From the NCBI GenBank assembly GCA_036507955.1, contig DATCIH010000054.1, positions 1-35,265 on the forward strand: a DNA stretch of 35,265 bases, read 5' to 3'. Both the position numbers and the translations under genes were made by a program. Below the pieces are notes generated by a model. That model searched no databases. It was not told where the DNA came from and worked only from the letters and a program-made list of their open reading frames with translations. This document shows positions 33,229 to 35,265 of the stretch, in pieces. The stretch's first letter is position 1; every line of letters starts with the position of its first letter. Source of the stretch: DATCIH01 sp036507955. GTDB taxonomy: Bacteria > Bacillota > Clostridia > Clostridiales > Clostridiaceae.

Positions 33229-33250
33229 CTTAAACTTAAATTATAAATTT

Positions 33251-33280
33251 ATAATAACATATATCTAGGTGACTAGTCAA
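33251..33280 (-). promoter_or_regulatory. Promoter of the riboswitch-pflB transcript
   Basis: TTGACT (33275-33280), 18 bp, TATTAT (33251-33256) with an extended TGT before it, on the minus strand. Confidence 0.5.
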
Positions 33281-33368
33281 CAAATTCATTATTGACTAGC
33301 ATTATCAATTGATAACTTTAATTAATTGTATAAGGTTCTCATTTGAAATTATATCTCTTTTAAATGGC

Positions 33369-33397
33369 TTGTCTTCTAGCATATTTTGCAATATAAT
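33369..33397 (+). promoter_or_regulatory. Promoter of the CDF transporter gene
   Basis: TTGTCT (33369-33374), 17 bp, TATAAT (33392-33397), about 40 bp before the chosen start. A perfect palindrome TTATCAATTGATAA lies upstream (33303-33316), and a TATCAATTGA half recurs at 33411-33420 beside the ribosome site; a regulator could bind there. Confidence 0.5.
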
Positions 33398-33437
33398 GTA
33401 TATGTTATATTATCAATTGAAATTAGGGGTTGTAAAC

Positions 33438-34322
33438 ATGGATAAAAAAAATGGAGCTCTTCTTTCTATATTTTCAAATAGCTTTTTAATAGTTTTTAAG
33501 CTTTTGATTGGTTTAAGCATTAATTCAATTAGCATTTTATCAGAAGCAGTTCATTCTGGTTTAGATTTAGTAGCAAGCGTTATAGCTTTCTTTTCTATAA
33601 GGACGGCTTCAAAGAAAGAGGATGAGGATCATCCCTTCGGACATGGTAAATATGAAAATTTATCAGGCTTTGTTGAAGCCTTACTTATATTTTTAGCAGC
33701 AGCTATAATAATTTATGAGGCCATAGGAAGACTAATTTCTGGTGGAGAAATAAAAAGCACAACCTTGGGTATAGTGATTATGCTTGTTTCTTCGTTAATA
33801 AATCTTATTATATCCCTATCACTTTTTAGAATTGCAAAAAAGTCCGGGTCAATAGCATTAGAGGCTGATGCATATCATCTTCTTACAGATGTTTTTACCT
33901 CACTGGGTGTGTTCGCAGGACTTATTATAGTTAAAATAACCCATCAATCAATAGTGGATTCTATAGCTGCTTTACTTGTTGCAGGATTAATTATTAGAAC
34001 CTCTATAGGGCTAACACTTAAATCCATGAGAGATTTAGTGGATTATGCCCTACCAAAGGAGGAAATGAAAATTATATTGGATGTAATATTGTCACATGAA
34101 GAGGTTAAGAGTTTTCATAAGTTAAGAACAAGGAAAAGTGGATCTAGACGTGAATTAGATCTTCATTTATTATTAAATGCTGATATGACTTTATTATATG
34201 CAGAAAAGTTATGCGATGATATCGAGAATGAGCTTAAAGCTATTTACCCAGATATATATATAACCATCCATTCAGAACCAGAAAATCATGTTGATGTAAA
34301 TAATTTAGGGATACACTTTTAG
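33438..34322 (+). CDS. Cation diffusion facilitator (Zn/Cd/Fe exporter)
   Basis: A 294-residue CDF-family membrane exporter driven by proton exchange. Membrane helices follow the N-terminal MDKKNGALLSIFSNSFLIVF. The metal-site pairs HxxxD appear in SEAVHSGLDL (TM2) and AYHLLTDVFTSLG (TM5), and HPFGHGKYEN is the family loop. The C-terminal cytoplasmic domain (about 205-290) has the beta-alpha pattern and ends with HSEPENH. Zn is the usual substrate for HD/HD sites, but Mn or Fe is possible. ATG 33438 has AGGGG eight bases upstream; longer in-frame starts lack a site. Confidence 0.92.
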   Translation: MDKKNGALLSIFSNSFLIVFKLLIGLSINSISILSEAVHSGLDLVASVIAFFSIRTASKKEDEDHPFGHGKYENLSGFVEALLIFLAAAIIIYEAIGRLISGGEIKSTTLGIVIMLVSSLINLIISLSLFRIAKKSGSIALEADAYHLLTDVFTSLGVFAGLIIVKITHQSIVDSIAALLVAGLIIRTSIGLTLKSMRDLVDYALPKEEMKIILDVILSHEEVKSFHKLRTRKSGSRRELDLHLLLNADMTLLYAEKLCDDIENELKAIYPDIYITIHSEPENHVDVNNLGIHF

Positions 34323-34332
34323 GTGTATCCCT
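34307..34332. terminator. Convergent hairpin with GGGATACAC core
   Basis: AGGGATACAC pairs with GTGTATCCCT; the loop holds the CDF stop codon. It separates the CDF gene from the convergent cyclophilin gene. Confidence 0.65.
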
Positions 34333-34348
34333 TCTTCATATTAATATT

Positions 34349-35056
34349 TTAGCTTTTCGTAGGTGCATTGTAGGTTACACCTTGTGTATCAACTGTTACT
34401 GTTTTCATTTTTTGCTCAGTTATAGGTTTATTGTTCACGTCTTTATTAACTGCCAGAATTTTATCTACTTCTTCAATGCCTGAAGTAACTATTCCAAAAT
34501 CTGAATATTGCCCATCTAAGGATGCAGAATTATTTGCTGAAGTCTGAGCTACTATAAAGAATTGAGAGCCTTGGGAATTAAAATCATCGGAACCTCTTGC
34601 CATAGAAATTACTCCCCTTGTATGCTTTAAGGTATTTACAACACCATTTGCTGTAAATTCTCCCTTAATACTATAGCCTGGGCCACCATTTCCAGTACCC
34701 GTTGGGTCTCCTCCTTGAATCATAAATCCTGGAATAACCCTATGAAATATAAGTCCATTATAAAAGCCTTTGTTTGCAAGACTTATAAAATTTCTCACTG
34801 TGTTTGGAGCTGTATCCGTATATAATTCAATCACTATTTTAGCTCCATCCATCATCTCAATAGTTGCAACAGGATTAGGCTTATCCGCTGGCTTTTCCGA
34901 AACATTAGCATTTGGTGTTGTACTAGTTGAGCTATTATCTGTAGCAGTTTTATCATCTGTTTTAGTTGGAGCTTTAGTACATCCACCTATAACTAAAATA
35001 AATATCATACTTAAAAAAATAGCTAAAATCTTTTTTGGTTTTATTAATTTATTCAT
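34349..35056 (-). CDS. Lipoprotein cyclophilin-type peptidyl-prolyl isomerase
   Basis: A 235-residue extracytoplasmic cis-trans prolyl isomerase. The signal peptide ends in lipobox LVIGGC with lipidation Cys 26. A Thr/Ser/Asp/Pro-rich linker (about 28-62) leads to a cyclophilin domain: NTVRNFISLANKGFYNGLIF, FHRVIPGFMIQGGDPTGTG, GVISMARG and NSQGSQFFI, all typical active-site blocks. ATG 35056 has GGGGAG eight bases upstream; the TTG at 35062 lies too close. It probably helps folding of exported proteins on the outer membrane face. Confidence 0.93.
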   Translation of the reverse strand: MNKLIKPKKILAIFLSMIFILVIGGCTKAPTKTDDKTATDNSSTSTTPNANVSEKPADKPNPVATIEMMDGAKIVIELYTDTAPNTVRNFISLANKGFYNGLIFHRVIPGFMIQGGDPTGTGNGGPGYSIKGEFTANGVVNTLKHTRGVISMARGSDDFNSQGSQFFIVAQTSANNSASLDGQYSDFGIVTSGIEEVDKILAVNKDVNNKPITEQKMKTVTVDTQGVTYNAPTKS

Positions 35057-35204
35057 TCGCAAATCTCCCCTTATATTTTCTGCATTTATTTATTATAACA
35101 TATAAAATTAGTGGAATAGATTTTAAGTTACTACTCACCCATGTCAATTAACTAAAGTTCGTTAGTGTTTACATATATTGGCAAAAAGGATATTGGCTAT
35201 ACGA

Positions 35205-35211
35205 TGTCGAA
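35205..35211 (+). promoter_or_regulatory. Candidate Spo0A box at the window end
   Basis: TGTCGAA is a perfect 0A core in the intergenic DNA before the window edge. GGTGGTGA (35247-35254) followed by TTG at 35260 could start a gene that is cut off. Confidence 0.25.
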
Positions 35212-35265
35212 TATTAATACCAGAGAGATTAAAATATGATTTTACTGGTGGTGAATATTTTGGAC

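Noticed and set aside
35260..35265. Start of a further gene at the right edge
   Set aside because: GGTGGTGA before TTG is suggestive, but only two codons are visible.

Overview
The window looks like chromosome of a motile, spore-forming, anaerobic Clostridium-type Firmicute. The DNA is AT-rich, many Shine-Dalgarno sites are strong (AGGAGG-like), and GTG/TTG starts are frequent. The gene set supports this: Spo0A-type boxes around abrB, the sporulation factor Gin (csfB), motAB, a clostridial 2[4Fe-4S] ferredoxin, pyruvate formate-lyase and an iron-sulfur aldo/keto reductase. The run csfB - Orn/Lys decarboxylase (yaaO) - tmk - darA (yaaQ) - holB - ricT (yaaT) ... trmN6 (yabB) - rsmI (yabC) - abrB follows the order seen near oriC of Bacillus subtilis, so the window probably lies in the origin-proximal half of the chromosome. 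No rRNA, tRNA, CRISPR array, transposase or prophage gene was seen.

Layout: 1-540 is a non-coding array of three 102-bp structured elements spaced exactly 202 bp apart. 598-3212 holds a DUF1836 regulator gene divergent from a three-gene PspA envelope-stress-like operon. 3256-3439 is a cluster of DnaA-box-like sites. 3674-7386 holds arginine biosynthesis (argB-argD divergent from argJ). 7520-9153 holds a transaldolase-type gene, abrB with two promoters and Spo0A boxes, and a fourth copy of the 102-bp element. 9176-20015 is the long leftward housekeeping run: NlpC/P60 hydrolase, rsmI, trmN6, motBA, rbsK, a ferredoxin, an HMA-like protein, ricT, holB, darA, tmk, an Orn/Lys decarboxylase and csfB. 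20205-26510 holds an M20 homologue with altered metal-site positions, an LD-carboxypeptidase, a nucleotidyltransferase, an ABC-F ATPase and a sirtuin. 26696-28383 is a more accessory patch: a short upstream ORF, an AraC regulator and a frameshifted AviRa-like rRNA methyltransferase. 28436-35056 holds a DUF4317 gene, the Fe-S aldo/keto reductase, pflB behind a ZTP (pfl-motif) riboswitch, a cation-diffusion facilitator and a lipoprotein cyclophilin.

Functional links: argB, argD and argJ cover the acetylated part of arginine synthesis except argC, which is not in the window. trmN6, rsmI and the broken aviRa-like gene modify tRNA or rRNA, and the ABC-F protein acts on the ribosome. Spo0A, AbrB and Gin connect the window to sporulation control. 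The ZTP riboswitch ties pflB, a source of formate, to one-carbon and purine status.

The least explained material is non-coding: the 202-bp-period repeat and its relation to several terminator hairpins with the same GGGA(C/T)ACAC core, the DnaA-box cluster, the tandem operators in front of the ferredoxin gene, and the long argJ leader. All functional statements are made by reading the sequence; no database search was run.
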